This document shows positions 32,781-42,019 of a stretch of 64,000 bases of DNA, in pieces. Origin of the DNA: Brevibacillus sp. DP1.3A (GTDB taxonomy: Bacteria; Bacillota; Bacilli; Brevibacillales; Brevibacillaceae); NCBI RefSeq assembly GCF_013284245.2, contig NZ_CP085876.1, forward strand, positions 6,361,001 through 6,425,000, read 5' to 3'. Position 1 is the stretch's first letter. Every line of letters begins with the position of its first letter. The notes under the pieces are model-generated. The model made no database searches, had not been told where the DNA came from, and was given only the letters and a program-made list of their open reading frames with translations. The translations under genes were made by a program, and so were the position numbers.

Positions 32781-33605
32781 CTATTCGCCTCCTGCCCTCA
32801 GTAGCCGTTCCACACTTACCTCAGCGCAGCCAAGCTGCTTGGTCTCTACAACCCAATGACCCGCGAATCCATTGTCTTTTAAAAGTGACAGGATCGATGC
32901 GAACGGAATCGTTCCGTCACCCACTGCCAAATGGTCGTCGAGCTTGCCAAAGTTATCACTCAGGTGAAGAGCAGACAAATGAGGAAGTACCTCCCTCAAT
33001 GCATCGATCGCATATCCCGGACGAATCAAATGGGCATGGCCCACGTCGTACACGATTCCCACGCGAGAGGATTGTACGTGACGGCATATACGCACGAGAT
33101 CCTCGACGTTCCACCCCAGCACTTTTGGATAAGGGGGAACATTCTCGACCGTCAGTATGGTTCTACTCTCTGCGGACAGCTCGGAGGTCAACACGTGGAG
33201 TGCCTGACTCACATTTTCCACACCTCTGGCACGCTCTGTTTCCGCGAGTCGGTCTTCTACCTCCCCCGCATGCATCACGACATGGGTGCAGTCGAGAAAG
33301 CTGGCAATCTCCAGGCAGCGCTTCATCGTGTCCATTGTTTGATCCCGGATTGCCCCTGCGTCCGCCGCCAGATTGCAGCCGCTAATCGGCGCATGAATCG
33401 ACCAGGCAACCCCTCTCTCGTCTCCCAGCCGCTTCACCTCTTTCAACTGCTCCCAGGACCAGTCCAAGAGGTCTGCATGATTCTCTTCACACATAATCTC
33501 TATGCCCTTCCAATCATGGTGCAAAAGCTGAAAGATAGCATTACGCAAGGACAGATCAAATAACGCATAAGTGGATACGGCAAACGAGCTTTTGTCTCTC
33601 ATCAT
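32781..33605 (-). CDS. Sugar phosphate isomerase/epimerase (AP endonuclease 2 TIM-barrel family)
   Basis: 274 residues, PF01261. It shows WKGIEIMCEENHAD, WSIHAPISGCNLAA, HVVMHAGEVED, LTVENVPPYPKVLGW, GIVYDVGHAHLIRPGY, LSALHLSDNFGKLDDHLAVG DGTIPF and GHWVVETK. The metal-binding Glu, Asp and His of the xylose-isomerase-like barrel are in place. The reaction is unknown. Its position between the Ugp transporter and GlpP suggests it acts on a glycerol-phosphate-linked metabolite. Confidence 0.85.
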   Translation of the reverse strand: MMRDKSSFAVSTYALFDLSLRNAIFQLLHHDWKGIEIMCEENHADLLDWSWEQLKEVKRLGDERGVAWSIHAPISGCNLAADAGAIRDQTMDTMKRCLEIASFLDCTHVVMHAGEVEDRLAETERARGVENVSQALHVLTSELSAESRTILTVENVPPYPKVLGWNVEDLVRICRHVQSSRVGIVYDVGHAHLIRPGYAIDALREVLPHLSALHLSDNFGKLDDHLAVGDGTIPFASILSLLKDNGFAGHWVVETKQLGCAEVSVERLLRAGGE

Positions 33606-33620
33606 TCATGACCCTCCCTC

Positions 33621-34424
33621 TTATTTCACGCCGGAGTGGATGAAGCTGTTGATAAACTGCCGCTGGAACAACAAAAATGCCAGCAACAACGGAAAAATCA
33701 CCATGACCGTCGCTGCACTTACCTCGGCCCACTGCGCCCCTGTCTCAAACGATTGGGCAAAAATCGCCAGTCCGACCGTCAACGGACGATTTTCCACGGA
33801 ATTCGTAATAATCAGCGGCCACATGAAGTTGTTCCAATGGTAGCTCACCGAGACCAAACCAAACGCAATGTAGGTCGGCTTCGCTAACGGAACGTACACC
33901 CGCCACAGAATTTGGAACCAGGAGCAGCCTTCCATCCGTGCCGCCTCCTCCAGCTCATTCGGGATTGTCTTGAAGGTTTGTCTCAACAGAAAGACCCCGA
34001 AGGCAGAAGCGAAGTACGGCAGCATAATACCGATTTTGGTATCCAGCAAAGACAAGTCACGCAAGACGTTATAGTTGGGAAAAATCAAAATATCCGCCGG
34101 GACCATGAGCTGGACCAGGAACAGGACAAACAACACATCCTTTCCCCAAAATTGCAGCTTCGCAAAGGCATAGGCTGCCAGTGTGGCCGTGATAATTTGC
34201 GCCACCAAAATACCAGTCACGATCAAAAAGGTATTGATGTAGTACTGATCGAAGGGCGCTGCGTCCCACACCTTCGCAAAGTTATCGAGTGTAAAATCTG
34301 CACTGAGCGACCACGAAGTCGCTAGCTCCCTCGGACGAAAGGAAGTCCAGACCGCCCAAAGCAAAGGAAACAACCAGAGAACGGCCAAGCCGTACATTCC
34401 AACCGTTGTGATTTTGCGAAGCAT
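33621..34424 (-). CDS. ugpE: ABC transporter permease UgpE-like (glycerol-3-phosphate/sugar)
   Basis: 267 residues from ATG 34424 (AGGGGGGATG upstream; 15 extra in-frame codons upstream would overlap ugpA). Six membrane segments (GLAVLWLFPLLWAVWTSF first) and the EAA loop LEEAARMEGCSWFQILWRVY near residue 170, which contacts the ATPase. It follows ugpA by 13 bases. It pairs with UgpA as the heterodimeric channel. By E. coli comparison UgpE is 281 aa; the small difference is at the N-terminus. Confidence 0.9.
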   Translation of the reverse strand: MLRKITTVGMYGLAVLWLFPLLWAVWTSFRPRELATSWSLSADFTLDNFAKVWDAAPFDQYYINTFLIVTGILVAQIITATLAAYAFAKLQFWGKDVLFVLFLVQLMVPADILIFPNYNVLRDLSLLDTKIGIMLPYFASAFGVFLLRQTFKTIPNELEEAARMEGCSWFQILWRVYVPLAKPTYIAFGLVSVSYHWNNFMWPLIITNSVENRPLTVGLAIFAQSFETGAQWAEVSAATVMVIFPLLLAFLLFQRQFINSFIHSGVK

Positions 34425-34437
34425 CTGCCATCCCCCC

Positions 34438-35325
34438 TTAGTTGTAATGAATCTTTTTATCCATACCAAAAAACTGAAAAGCAGCGACTAACAGCAGCAG
34501 CACGACCATGACAATCGTCAATGCCGAAGCCATTCCTTGATCCCAGAATGAAAACGCCGTCTCGTATATGTAGTACAGCAAGAGATTGCTGGCATTATCC
34601 GGTCCGCCTTTGGTCATGATCACCAAATGGTCTACCAGCTTGAAAGAGTTAGTGAAGGCGATAATACTGACAAACATCGTCGTTGGCATGAGCAACGGAA
34701 AGGTGATGCGGCGAAAAACCGTCCACGACGATGCCCCTTCCATGGAGGCGGATTCGTATAGCTCCTGCGAAATATTTTGCAGCCCCGCCAAATAAAAGAT
34801 CATGAAATAGCCCGCTTCCTTCCAAATGACCATGAAGATCATCGCCCACATCACATTTTTCTGATCGCCGAGCCAGTTCATGTCGCCTTTTCCGAACCAC
34901 TCCATCACATGACTAAGCGCTCCGTACTCCGGTGTGTAAATAAACAACCAGATGTTCGCCACTGCAATCATCGGAACAACGGTCGGGTAAAAATAAGCCG
35001 TGCGGATAAAGCTCTTCCCTCGTAATGCCTTGTTGGCGAACAGAGCCATAGCTAGCGCGAGAGCCACACTCGTCGGCACCGTTCCGATGGCAAACCAGAT
35101 ATTATTGGTCAGCACCTTCCAAAACACTTCATCTTCCACCATTTGTTTATAATTATCTATCCCGTTAAAAAACGGCTCTGGAGAACCCAGATCCGCTTGA
35201 TGAAAACTGAGTATGAACGTTTGTATAACCGGATAGAAGGTAAACAACAGCAGGAAGATGAGGGAGGGAAGGAGCAAGAGCCAGGCGTACATGTTCACTT
35301 TCCATTTTGCGCGTAGTTCCCCCAT
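34438..35325 (-). CDS. ugpA: ABC transporter permease UgpA-like
   Basis: 295 residues, the same length as E. coli UgpA. Membrane segments start at MYAWLLLLPSLIFLLLFTFY; PVIQTFILSFHQADLG and the EAA-type loop SASMEGASSWTVFRRITFPL are typical of the MalF/UgpA group. It is co-transcribed with ugpB, ugpE and ugpC. The substrate assignment (glycerol-3-phosphate or glycerophosphodiesters) rests on the neighbours GlpP and the phosphodiesterase. Confidence 0.9.
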   Translation of the reverse strand: MGELRAKWKVNMYAWLLLLPSLIFLLLFTFYPVIQTFILSFHQADLGSPEPFFNGIDNYKQMVEDEVFWKVLTNNIWFAIGTVPTSVALALAMALFANKALRGKSFIRTAYFYPTVVPMIAVANIWLFIYTPEYGALSHVMEWFGKGDMNWLGDQKNVMWAMIFMVIWKEAGYFMIFYLAGLQNISQELYESASMEGASSWTVFRRITFPLLMPTTMFVSIIAFTNSFKLVDHLVIMTKGGPDNASNLLLYYIYETAFSFWDQGMASALTIVMVVLLLLVAAFQFFGMDKKIHYN

Positions 35326-35352
35326 TGTCGCTCCCCCATTGCCTTGCTTGAT

Positions 35353-36669
35353 TTATTTGTTGAATGGCGCCAGCATCTTGTCCGCTTCTTCCTGCGCTTT
35401 TTTCAATGCTTCCGCAGGCTCAGATTGACCAGTAATCACGGATTGCAGTGTGTCGTTCAAGAGCTTTGTCACTTTGCCGTTATTGTGTGTAGACAGCTCA
35501 GCATGACCGTATTCCAGCTGGTCGCGAGCTACTGCTGCTGCCGGGAAGTCCTTGACGTATTGCTTCATAGTCTCTTCTTCGTAAGCAGATTTGCGTGTAG
35601 CAACATAACCCGTATCGACACTCCACTGAGCAGCGCGCTTAGGCTCGGTCATAAAGCGAATGAATTTCCATGCCGCTTCCTGTTTTTTTGCATCCGTTCC
35701 CTTGAACATGTAGAAGTTACCGCCACCTGTCGGGCTGCCGTAGTTCTTTTTCGCTGGCAAAAATGCTACGCCAAAATCAAACTTCGCGCTTTTCTTCACG
35801 TTCGTCAGGTTCCCTGTCGTATGGAACATCATCGCCGTTTTGCCTTCCAAGAAATCAGAAGGTACAGTCGCCCACTCATTGACGCCCTCAGGCATGACTT
35901 GATGCTTTTTGGACAAATCTACCCAAAATTGCAGGGCTTCTACATTTTCTGGCGTATCAAAAAACACTTTTTTCCCATCTTCGGACATCAAGTTCTTGCC
36001 GTTTTGCAGGGCCAGCGCTTGGAACATCCAATACGTGAAGCTCGAGGAAGGAATCTCGACGCCGTAGCGTCCGTCCTTTTTCAATTTGGCAGCGTACTGA
36101 ATCAGCTCGTCCCATGATGTCGGTGGTTTTTCCGGATCAAGACCGACTTCCTTGAACGCGTCCTTGTTGTAATAGAGCACGATGGTGCTGCGTTGGAATG
36201 GAATGCTGTATGTCTTGCCGTCTACTTGGGAATTCGCCAAAAAGCCCGGGAAGAAATCTTTTGCGTATTCGTTGCCGCCATCCTTGGCAATGAAGTCATC
36301 TAACGGAAGGATTGCATCCATGTCCATCATCGTATGTAGTTCAGTGGAGAGCATCACCGCTACGTCGGGAGGAGTTTTGCCCTGTACAGCTGCCTGTACT
36401 TTTGTCGTCGTATCCTGATAGCTGCCCGTATACACTGGCTTGACTGTGATATCTGGGTTTTCTTTGTTAAATTCTTCTGCCATTCCGTCCACGATCTTGG
36501 TCAAAGGACCGCCAACCGCAACCGGATAATAGAAGGACAGCTCTGTTTTGCCTGACGAATTGGCTCCTTTTGCCGCGTTGTTCGTGGACGAAGAATTGCC
36601 ACTGGAGCAACCCGCGATCAGACTCATACTCATGACGACCGCAAACAAGCTTTTGACAACTTTACGCAT
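35353..36669 (-). CDS. ugpB: ABC transporter substrate-binding lipoprotein UgpB-like
   Basis: 438 residues, equal in length to E. coli UgpB. Lipoprotein signal MRKVVKSLFAVVMSMSLIAGC with lipobox LIAGC, then a Ser/Asn-rich linker. It is a cluster-D extracellular solute-binding protein (TELSFYYPVAVGGPLTKIVD, YNKDAFKEVGLDPEKPPTSW, GKTAMMFHTTGNLTN). The opening FYYPVAVGGPLTKIVDGMAEEF resembles UgpB closely, supporting glycerol-3-phosphate-type ligands. Confidence 0.92.
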   Translation of the reverse strand: MRKVVKSLFAVVMSMSLIAGCSSGNSSSTNNAAKGANSSGKTELSFYYPVAVGGPLTKIVDGMAEEFNKENPDITVKPVYTGSYQDTTTKVQAAVQGKTPPDVAVMLSTELHTMMDMDAILPLDDFIAKDGGNEYAKDFFPGFLANSQVDGKTYSIPFQRSTIVLYYNKDAFKEVGLDPEKPPTSWDELIQYAAKLKKDGRYGVEIPSSSFTYWMFQALALQNGKNLMSEDGKKVFFDTPENVEALQFWVDLSKKHQVMPEGVNEWATVPSDFLEGKTAMMFHTTGNLTNVKKSAKFDFGVAFLPAKKNYGSPTGGGNFYMFKGTDAKKQEAAWKFIRFMTEPKRAAQWSVDTGYVATRKSAYEEETMKQYVKDFPAAAVARDQLEYGHAELSTHNNGKVTKLLNDTLQSVITGQSEPAEALKKAQEEADKMLAPFNK

Positions 36670-36694
36670 CGCAGTACCTCTCCCTTTTCTTTTC

Positions 36695-37795
36695 TCAATT
36701 GGTCGTAACCGCTAGATTTTTACCTGTTTCTCCATCAAACACGTTCACCTGAGCTGGATCAAAACGAACATGCATGGTTTCGCCTCTTTTGCAGTGCCAT
36801 TGCCCGTTCCATTTGGCCTTCCACAGCTTGTCTCCCACGGTGAATTCCACAATGGTCTCAGAACCGAGAATCTCTACTCCCTGCACGGTGACAGGAAGTT
36901 GGCAGGAAGCATCCACAGATTGCCCTTCAAGGGCGGGCTGCAGTGACTCTGGACGCAGACCAAGAACGACCGGGGTCTGGTCCTTGATACCGTTAAACTT
37001 AGGAAGCGGCAAAAAATGCTGACCTGCCAGCTCAATCCCTGCTTGATCGCCAGCCCGCCAAATGGCAGGTACCGTATTCATCGGGGGCGCCCCCGTAAAC
37101 TCCGCCACGAACAAATTCGCTGGATGGTTGTAGACGTCGAGCGGTTTGCCGACTTGCTGGACCTCACCGTCGCGCAGGACCATCATGCGGTCTCCCATCG
37201 TCATCGCTTCCACCTGATCGTGTGTAACGTAAATCATCGTGATGCCCAGCTCTTGCTGCAAGCGGCGGATTTCCGTGCGCATGTGCCCGCGCAGCTTGGC
37301 ATCCAGATTGGATAACGGCTCGTCCATCAGGCAGATAGGGTGCTGACTGATGATAGCCCGTCCGAGTGCAACACGCTGTCGTTGTCCCCCGGATAATTCC
37401 TTCGGCTTGCGTTGCAAAAGATGCGCGATGCCCAACATCTCCGCTACACGCTCCAACCGCTTGCCCTGCACCGCTTTGTCTACTTTTCGAACCTGCAAAC
37501 CAAACAAAATATTATCTTTTACCGTCAAATGCGGATAAAGTGCGTAATTTTGAAAGACCATGGAGATGTTTCGCCCACTCGGAGGGACTTGATTCATCGG
37601 CCTGCCGCCAATCAACAGCTCTCCCGTGCTGATCTCCTCCAGCCCGGCAATCATGCGCAGTGTGGTTGATTTCCCACAACCAGAAGGCCCTACCAGCACG
37701 AAAAATTCTCCTGGTAGAATACGAGCACTCACTTCATTGACTACCTTCTGGCCCCCATACATCTTGGAAATGCGCCGCAATTCCACTTCAGCCAC
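36695..37795 (-). CDS. ugpC: ABC transporter ATP-binding protein UgpC-like
   Basis: 366 residues of the MalK/UgpC type. Walker A GPSGCGKSTT (~37), Q-loop MVFQNYALYPHL, signature LSGGQRQRVALGRAI, Walker B ICLMDEPLSNLDAKLR and the switch His in IYVTHDQVEAMTMGD. A C-terminal TOBE/OB regulatory domain (~235-366) follows. It is the third gene of the operon, 25 bases upstream of ugpB, and powers import by UgpBAE. Confidence 0.95.
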   Translation of the reverse strand: MAEVELRRISKMYGGQKVVNEVSARILPGEFFVLVGPSGCGKSTTLRMIAGLEEISTGELLIGGRPMNQVPPSGRNISMVFQNYALYPHLTVKDNILFGLQVRKVDKAVQGKRLERVAEMLGIAHLLQRKPKELSGGQRQRVALGRAIISQHPICLMDEPLSNLDAKLRGHMRTEIRRLQQELGITMIYVTHDQVEAMTMGDRMMVLRDGEVQQVGKPLDVYNHPANLFVAEFTGAPPMNTVPAIWRAGDQAGIELAGQHFLPLPKFNGIKDQTPVVLGLRPESLQPALEGQSVDASCQLPVTVQGVEILGSETIVEFTVGDKLWKAKWNGQWHCKRGETMHVRFDPAQVNVFDGETGKNLAVTTN

Positions 37796-37856
37796 GACTT
37801 TCCCCCCTGAACCTCTCGCTGTTTTTTACGTATCACTCGACTATAACAATTGCTTA

Positions 37857-39935
37857 CTAAGGTAATATTTGGGTATTGTAAAGTTTTTGCGCATAGTCCG
37901 TAATAATTCCCCCGACTCCAGCCTCGGTTGCCCGCTTCATATCTACTTCCTCGTTAACTGTATACACGGTCAAAATGATTCCCCGATGCTTGGCGAATCT
38001 GATTAGCTCTGGTGTGACAATCTGATGGTTGATATAGTATTGGGCATTCAGTTGAACCGCGTCTGTTATCTGCTTTTCGGCATACTGTTCCAGCTGTTCC
38101 TTTGGCTTGGTCCCGCTCAAGGTAAAGCCCAGTCCCAATTCCGGATCGAGCTTGGCAAAACGCTCCAATACCTCTGAGCTGAAGCTGCTGACAATCACAT
38201 CTTCAACCATGTCGTGCTCCTTGATGACCTTCGCCATTTCCTTTTCGTACCCAATCCCCTTTGCTTCCAGAATGAGCACTGCTTTGCCCTTGGCCGCTTC
38301 CAGCAACTCATCCATGGTAGGAATGACAGCATCGGTAATCTCAGGCTGGTACCAGGAAGGATTTGCTGGGTCGAGCTTGTTCGCGTTCAATTCGCGCAGC
38401 TCCTTCAGCGTGAAATCCTTTACCTTCCCTGTCCCGTTGGTGGTACGCTCCAGATCAAAATCGTGGATCAGGACAAGGTGGCCATCCTTTGTTTTGTGGA
38501 CGTCTGTCTCGATAATCTCCACACCCAACTCCATCGCTTCTTCAAAGGCGTACATCGTGTTTTCCGGCTTTAAGGAAGGGATACCTCGATGCGCCATGAC
38601 CATCGGGGGTTGCGTGATGCTTTTCTCTGGGTACGCAGCAAGCAGCTCATGTACCTCTTTTGGGTCGTGTGAGACAACCCCGGCCACACCCATCTCGATC
38701 ATTTCACTTGCTTGGCTCTTGTTCGCCCGATCAATTCCCCACACGGACAACCCGCGATTGCGGAAGTAGCGAATGACCTCCTCCGTCATCGCAGTTTGCG
38801 AGAGAACGACCACATTGGAACGACTGCTCCTGGCCGAGCGTACGAGCTCCTTTTGCTTCTTTTCGTTCAGCTTGCCGTCGATATACACGAGGGCACCACG
38901 GTATTCATTATTTTTCTCCCGCATCTCTTGGACGATTTCCGGTCGGGAAGACACAATGTGCACATCAGAGAGATTCTCTTTCTGGAGCAGGCGATCGACC
39001 TCCGCTACCAATTTCTTGTCCTCGATATGAATCACCGGGATCGCCTTGCCCTTGATCTGGTCCAGTACCTCGTCCAGCGATGTGCCGTCCTGGGTGACGA
39101 CTCCGTTCTTCCCGGATTTTTTCACCGGAATAAATATGGAAGACGCTTCTGCTTCCAGAATCGCATCGATCTCGGACTCCTTGTCGTACATGGCAATCAC
39201 CGTCGGCGGAAGGACAATTCCAGTCTTAGGTTCAGGGACAATCAGCACGTCGTCTTTCAGATCAGAGACTGGAATCTTGTCTTTTCGGGCATTCGGTCCA
39301 AACAACAACTCACCAGGGGTCGGCTTGGGCTGATCGACAAAATCTCTGGACGCATCATTCGTATCCTTTTCCGTCAGGCGTTCCATCGAATGTCCGCCAG
39401 CTACTCCCGGATGAGAGGTGACTCCCGGAACCTTCGCATCCATATAAGCCATCGAATCCACCACATTGTAATCAGGATCCATCAGAATGACGTGGTCACC
39501 GCCATTCGCCAAATAAATGCTGCCTGTCGCCCAATCCGTCGGCAACAGCTCAGGGACGTCCTCCATGGAATCGAACAATTCAAAATCAGGCGTGACGTCA
39601 TGGCGTTCCACGATTCCGTCGGCATAGCGTGAAATGACAATCGTCTGGTAAGGCTCAATCATGGTGCCTTCCGGAAACGCATGCATCCCTTCATTTCCTC
39701 CACGCTTTTCCTCGTCGCCGATCATGTAGCCACTCAAATCAATCGGATCGTTGGAGATATTGGTGATTTCGATAAACTCGCCTGTGCTTTCATCAAAAAG
39801 GGGATCATTGACAACTTCTGTAATGAGCAAGGTTTTGCTCACCGCGCTTTGCGCCATTGCGGGCATGCTGCCTGTCACCAGACTTGCTGCCATTAGTGAC
39901 CACAACCACTTTTTGCTGCTCTTTCCCAACTCCAT
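37857..39935 (-). CDS. Secreted glycerophosphodiester phosphodiesterase with lamin-tail domain
   Basis: 692 residues. The signal peptide ends MPAMAQSA. Residues ~30-150 are a lamin-tail (LTD) domain (LLITEVVNDPLFDESTGEFI, FIEITNISNDPIDLSGYMIG). Residues ~245-440 resemble a degenerate phosphodiesterase barrel without the HRG motif, ending GVAGVVSHDPKEVHELL. Residues ~445-690 are the active GDPD barrel: VMAHRGIPSLKPENTM, IIETDVHKTKDG and LVLIHDFDLERTTNGTG, with AVLILEAKG and a final GVGGIITDYAQ. It would release glycerol-3-phosphate from glycerophosphodiesters (or lipoteichoic acid) outside the cell, feeding the Ugp transporter in the same operon. Confidence 0.92.
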   Translation of the reverse strand: MELGKSSKKWLWSLMAASLVTGSMPAMAQSAVSKTLLITEVVNDPLFDESTGEFIEITNISNDPIDLSGYMIGDEEKRGGNEGMHAFPEGTMIEPYQTIVISRYADGIVERHDVTPDFELFDSMEDVPELLPTDWATGSIYLANGGDHVILMDPDYNVVDSMAYMDAKVPGVTSHPGVAGGHSMERLTEKDTNDASRDFVDQPKPTPGELLFGPNARKDKIPVSDLKDDVLIVPEPKTGIVLPPTVIAMYDKESEIDAILEAEASSIFIPVKKSGKNGVVTQDGTSLDEVLDQIKGKAIPVIHIEDKKLVAEVDRLLQKENLSDVHIVSSRPEIVQEMREKNNEYRGALVYIDGKLNEKKQKELVRSARSSRSNVVVLSQTAMTEEVIRYFRNRGLSVWGIDRANKSQASEMIEMGVAGVVSHDPKEVHELLAAYPEKSITQPPMVMAHRGIPSLKPENTMYAFEEAMELGVEIIETDVHKTKDGHLVLIHDFDLERTTNGTGKVKDFTLKELRELNANKLDPANPSWYQPEITDAVIPTMDELLEAAKGKAVLILEAKGIGYEKEMAKVIKEHDMVEDVIVSSFSSEVLERFAKLDPELGLGFTLSGTKPKEQLEQYAEKQITDAVQLNAQYYINHQIVTPELIRFAKHRGIILTVYTVNEEVDMKRATEAGVGGIITDYAQKLYNTQILP

Positions 39936-39956
39936 CTCCCATGCCTCCTCGTTTTC

Positions 39957-40745
39957 CTACTCGACTTGCACCATGGCTTCCATCGTCGGAAGGATGTAAT
40001 CTGGCTGAATCTCTGTGGCTTCCAGTTCGCGACTGGTCGTCACACCTGTCATTACCAGCGCCGTTTTCATGCCGCTGTTTTTCCCAAGTAAAATGTCTGT
40101 CTCCAAACGATCGCCCACCATGACGCATCTTTCTGGCTGCACATGAAGCTGTTGAAAAACCTGATCGGCGTAGTACCGGGACGGCTTGCCAGTCATCGCC
40201 CAGACAGAGGCTCCGCCAGCCGTTTCAATCGCTCTCGCCAACGCCCATGTATCAGGAATGGCACCCCCTGGGACCGGACATAACGGATCGGGGTTCGCTA
40301 CGATCAGGTGGGCTCCATTTCGCACAGCGTCAGCAGCTTGTTGCAGCTTTTCATACGTAAATGCTCGGTCCATTCCGACCAATACATGCGTAGCTTCCTC
40401 CGCATCTTGCACCTGCTTTATATGAAAGCTCGCAATCTCTTCCTCCAAGGCAGGCTCCCCAACAATCAGGACACGCGCTTGCTCCGCATTCTCTTGAAGA
40501 TACAATCCCGCGGCATAGGCAGCCGTCATGATTTCTTCCCGCTGAGCAGCCAATCCGAGCTTCTGGAGGCGAGTCTGACAAGCTGTTCTTGTCTGTACCG
40601 TCGTATTGGTCAAAAACATGATTTTTTTCTGCTTCTCCCGCAGCGCGGCAAGTGTCTTTTCCACCCCAGGAAGCAGTTCATTCCCAAGAAAAATCGTTCC
40701 ATCCAAATCAAAAAAATACGCATCGTACCTATCTGTATCTAGCAA
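39957..40745 (-). CDS. HAD-IIA phosphatase (NagD/AraL family)
   Basis: 262 residues. HAD motifs: YFFDLDGTIFLG (nucleophile Asp), FLTNTTVQTR (motif II), TGKPSRYYAD with Lys (motif III) and VMVGDRLETDILLGKNSGM (motif IV), with the C2 cap typical of subclass IIA in between. Relatives dephosphorylate sugar phosphates (B. subtilis AraL) or glycerol-3-phosphate (the same subclass includes the mammalian and mycobacterial enzymes). As first gene of a glycerol-phosphate operon, a glycerol-3-phosphate or glycolate-phosphate phosphatase is a fair guess. The start follows a large leader terminator. Confidence 0.88.
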   Translation of the reverse strand: MLDTDRYDAYFFDLDGTIFLGNELLPGVEKTLAALREKQKKIMFLTNTTVQTRTACQTRLQKLGLAAQREEIMTAAYAAGLYLQENAEQARVLIVGEPALEEEIASFHIKQVQDAEEATHVLVGMDRAFTYEKLQQAADAVRNGAHLIVANPDPLCPVPGGAIPDTWALARAIETAGGASVWAMTGKPSRYYADQVFQQLHVQPERCVMVGDRLETDILLGKNSGMKTALVMTGVTTSRELEATEIQPDYILPTMEAMVQVE

Positions 40746-40778
40746 ATCCCCTGCTCGCTCCTTTCATTCGAAAACACA

Positions 40779-40861
40779 AAAAGCCCTCATACACGGCAAT
40801 AGCACAAAGAAACAAACCGAACAAACGGTCTTTTTCGAATCTATTGCTGTATGAGGGCTTT
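40779..40861 (-). terminator. Leader terminator (probable GlpP antitermination site) of the glycerol-phosphate operon
   Basis: On the minus strand, 40861-40841 and 40802-40779 form a stem of 21 bp with a 2-base bulge, around a 38-base loop that itself holds ACCG/CGGT. The stem runs straight into GGGCTTTTTGTGTTTT, a U-rich tract. It lies 33 bases upstream of the first gene's start codon, so it is a leader attenuator rather than the end of another gene; the plus strand has no gene ending there. GlpP, encoded last in the operon, is the natural antiterminator. Confidence 0.75.
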
Positions 40862-41005
40862 CTCCACGTCTCGACCCACTTACAGACGTTATTCATTTGG
40901 TTGATAGCTCGATCATAACAAGTCATTGTTAAGGGATTGTTGAGCTACTTTTGGTTTTTTGTGAACAACGCCAAAACTAACCAGTGATCGGTAGCGAAAA
41001 AAAGA

Positions 41006-41034
41006 TTGCAAACTGTCTAAGAAAGAGATAAATT
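41006..41034 (+). promoter_or_regulatory. Promoter of the efe operon
   Basis: TTGCAA (41006-41011) and TAAATT (41029-41034) are 17 bases apart. The Fur box begins ten bases after the -10. Confidence 0.65.
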
Positions 41035-41044
41035 CTTTGTGGAT

Positions 41045-41063
41045 GATAATGATATTCATTATC
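41045..41063 (+). promoter_or_regulatory. Fur box of the efe operon
   Basis: GATAATGATATTCATTATC differs from the 19-base classical Fur consensus at only two central positions. Position at the transcript start predicts repression by iron-loaded Fur. Confidence 0.92.
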
Positions 41064-41115
41064 GACATATAATCATATAATTATGCACTCATATTAGATG
41101 AAGGGATGTCTTTTC

Positions 41116-42015
41116 ATGATACAAAAATGGAGTTATCCACTCGCCGCAGTTGTTCTCGGCTCTTCCTTGCTCGCCGCTTGTGGAAACGCACAAACACAAA
41201 CCGAAGAGAAAAAACCAGAAGCCGCTCAGCCTGACAAGCCTGCCGCTGCTGATCAGTCTGCGACAGCGAGCACTGCTTCTGCTCCTTCTCCTGAGCTGCA
41301 AGCCTCTATTGATCAATACCGAAAATGGGTCGTCGACCAAACCGACCAATTCGTAAAAGCAACAGAGAGCTTCACCACCGCCGTTAAAGCAGGCGATATG
41401 GAAAAAGCGAAAAAGGAGTATGCTCCAGCCCGTGCGTACTTTGAGAAAATCGAGCCTATCGCGGAATCTCTCGGCGATTTTGACCCGTGGATCGATGCCC
41501 GCGAAGGCGATGTGCCTGATAACGAATGGCGCGGCTATCACAAATTGGAGAAAGCACTCTGGGAAACCAAATCGGTTGCTGACCAAGGAAAAGTGGCGGA
41601 TCAGCTGCTGCAAGATGTGAAGCAGCTCCGCGTGAAGGTAGAGAGCGTCGAAATCGATGTGCCTATGCTGGTAACGGGTGCGGTTGAGCTCTTGAACGAG
41701 GTATCGACGAGCAAGGTGACTGGTGAGGAAGAACGCTATTCTCATACGGACTTGTACGATTTCGCTGCAAACGTGGAAGGCGCTCACGAAATTTACAAAG
41801 TATTGAAGCCTGCTGTTACGGCTAAAGACTCTGCTCTTGCAAATGAAATTGAAGCTCGCTTCGCTGATTTGGATAAAGCACTCGCACCATACCGCAAAGG
41901 CGACGGCTATGTGCTGTACACCGAGTTGAAGGAAGACCAGGTGAAAAAGCTGAGTCAGTCCCTCGATGCATTGGCTGAACCATTGTCCAAAATGGGTACG
42001 ATCGTAGGAGGCTAA
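41116..42015 (+). CDS. efeO: EfeO iron-uptake lipoprotein
   Basis: 299 residues from ATG 41116 (AAGGGATG upstream; an in-frame ATG at 41098 lacks a site). Lipobox LLAAC after a signal peptide, a long Ala/Pro/Thr-rich linker, then the imelysin/M75 domain (~65-299) with the HxxE metal motif in WRGYHKLEKALWE, and FDPWIDAREGDVP. The N-terminal cupredoxin of E. coli EfeO is missing, as usual in Bacillota. It binds ferrous/ferric iron for the EfeU permease. First gene of efeOBU, under a near-perfect Fur box. Confidence 0.93.
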   Translation: MIQKWSYPLAAVVLGSSLLAACGNAQTQTEEKKPEAAQPDKPAAADQSATASTASAPSPELQASIDQYRKWVVDQTDQFVKATESFTTAVKAGDMEKAKKEYAPARAYFEKIEPIAESLGDFDPWIDAREGDVPDNEWRGYHKLEKALWETKSVADQGKVADQLLQDVKQLRVKVESVEIDVPMLVTGAVELLNEVSTSKVTGEEERYSHTDLYDFAANVEGAHEIYKVLKPAVTAKDSALANEIEARFADLDKALAPYRKGDGYVLYTELKEDQVKKLSQSLDALAEPLSKMGTIVGG

Positions 42016-42019
42016 CAAG

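Noticed and set aside
38712..39632. 306-codon open frame on the plus strand
   Set aside because: It is antisense to the phosphodiesterase gene, with low-complexity His/Arg-rich translation.
40779..40861. Ordinary end-of-gene terminator
   Set aside because: No gene ends here on either strand, and the hairpin is just ahead of the first gene of the operon, so a leader attenuator fits better.
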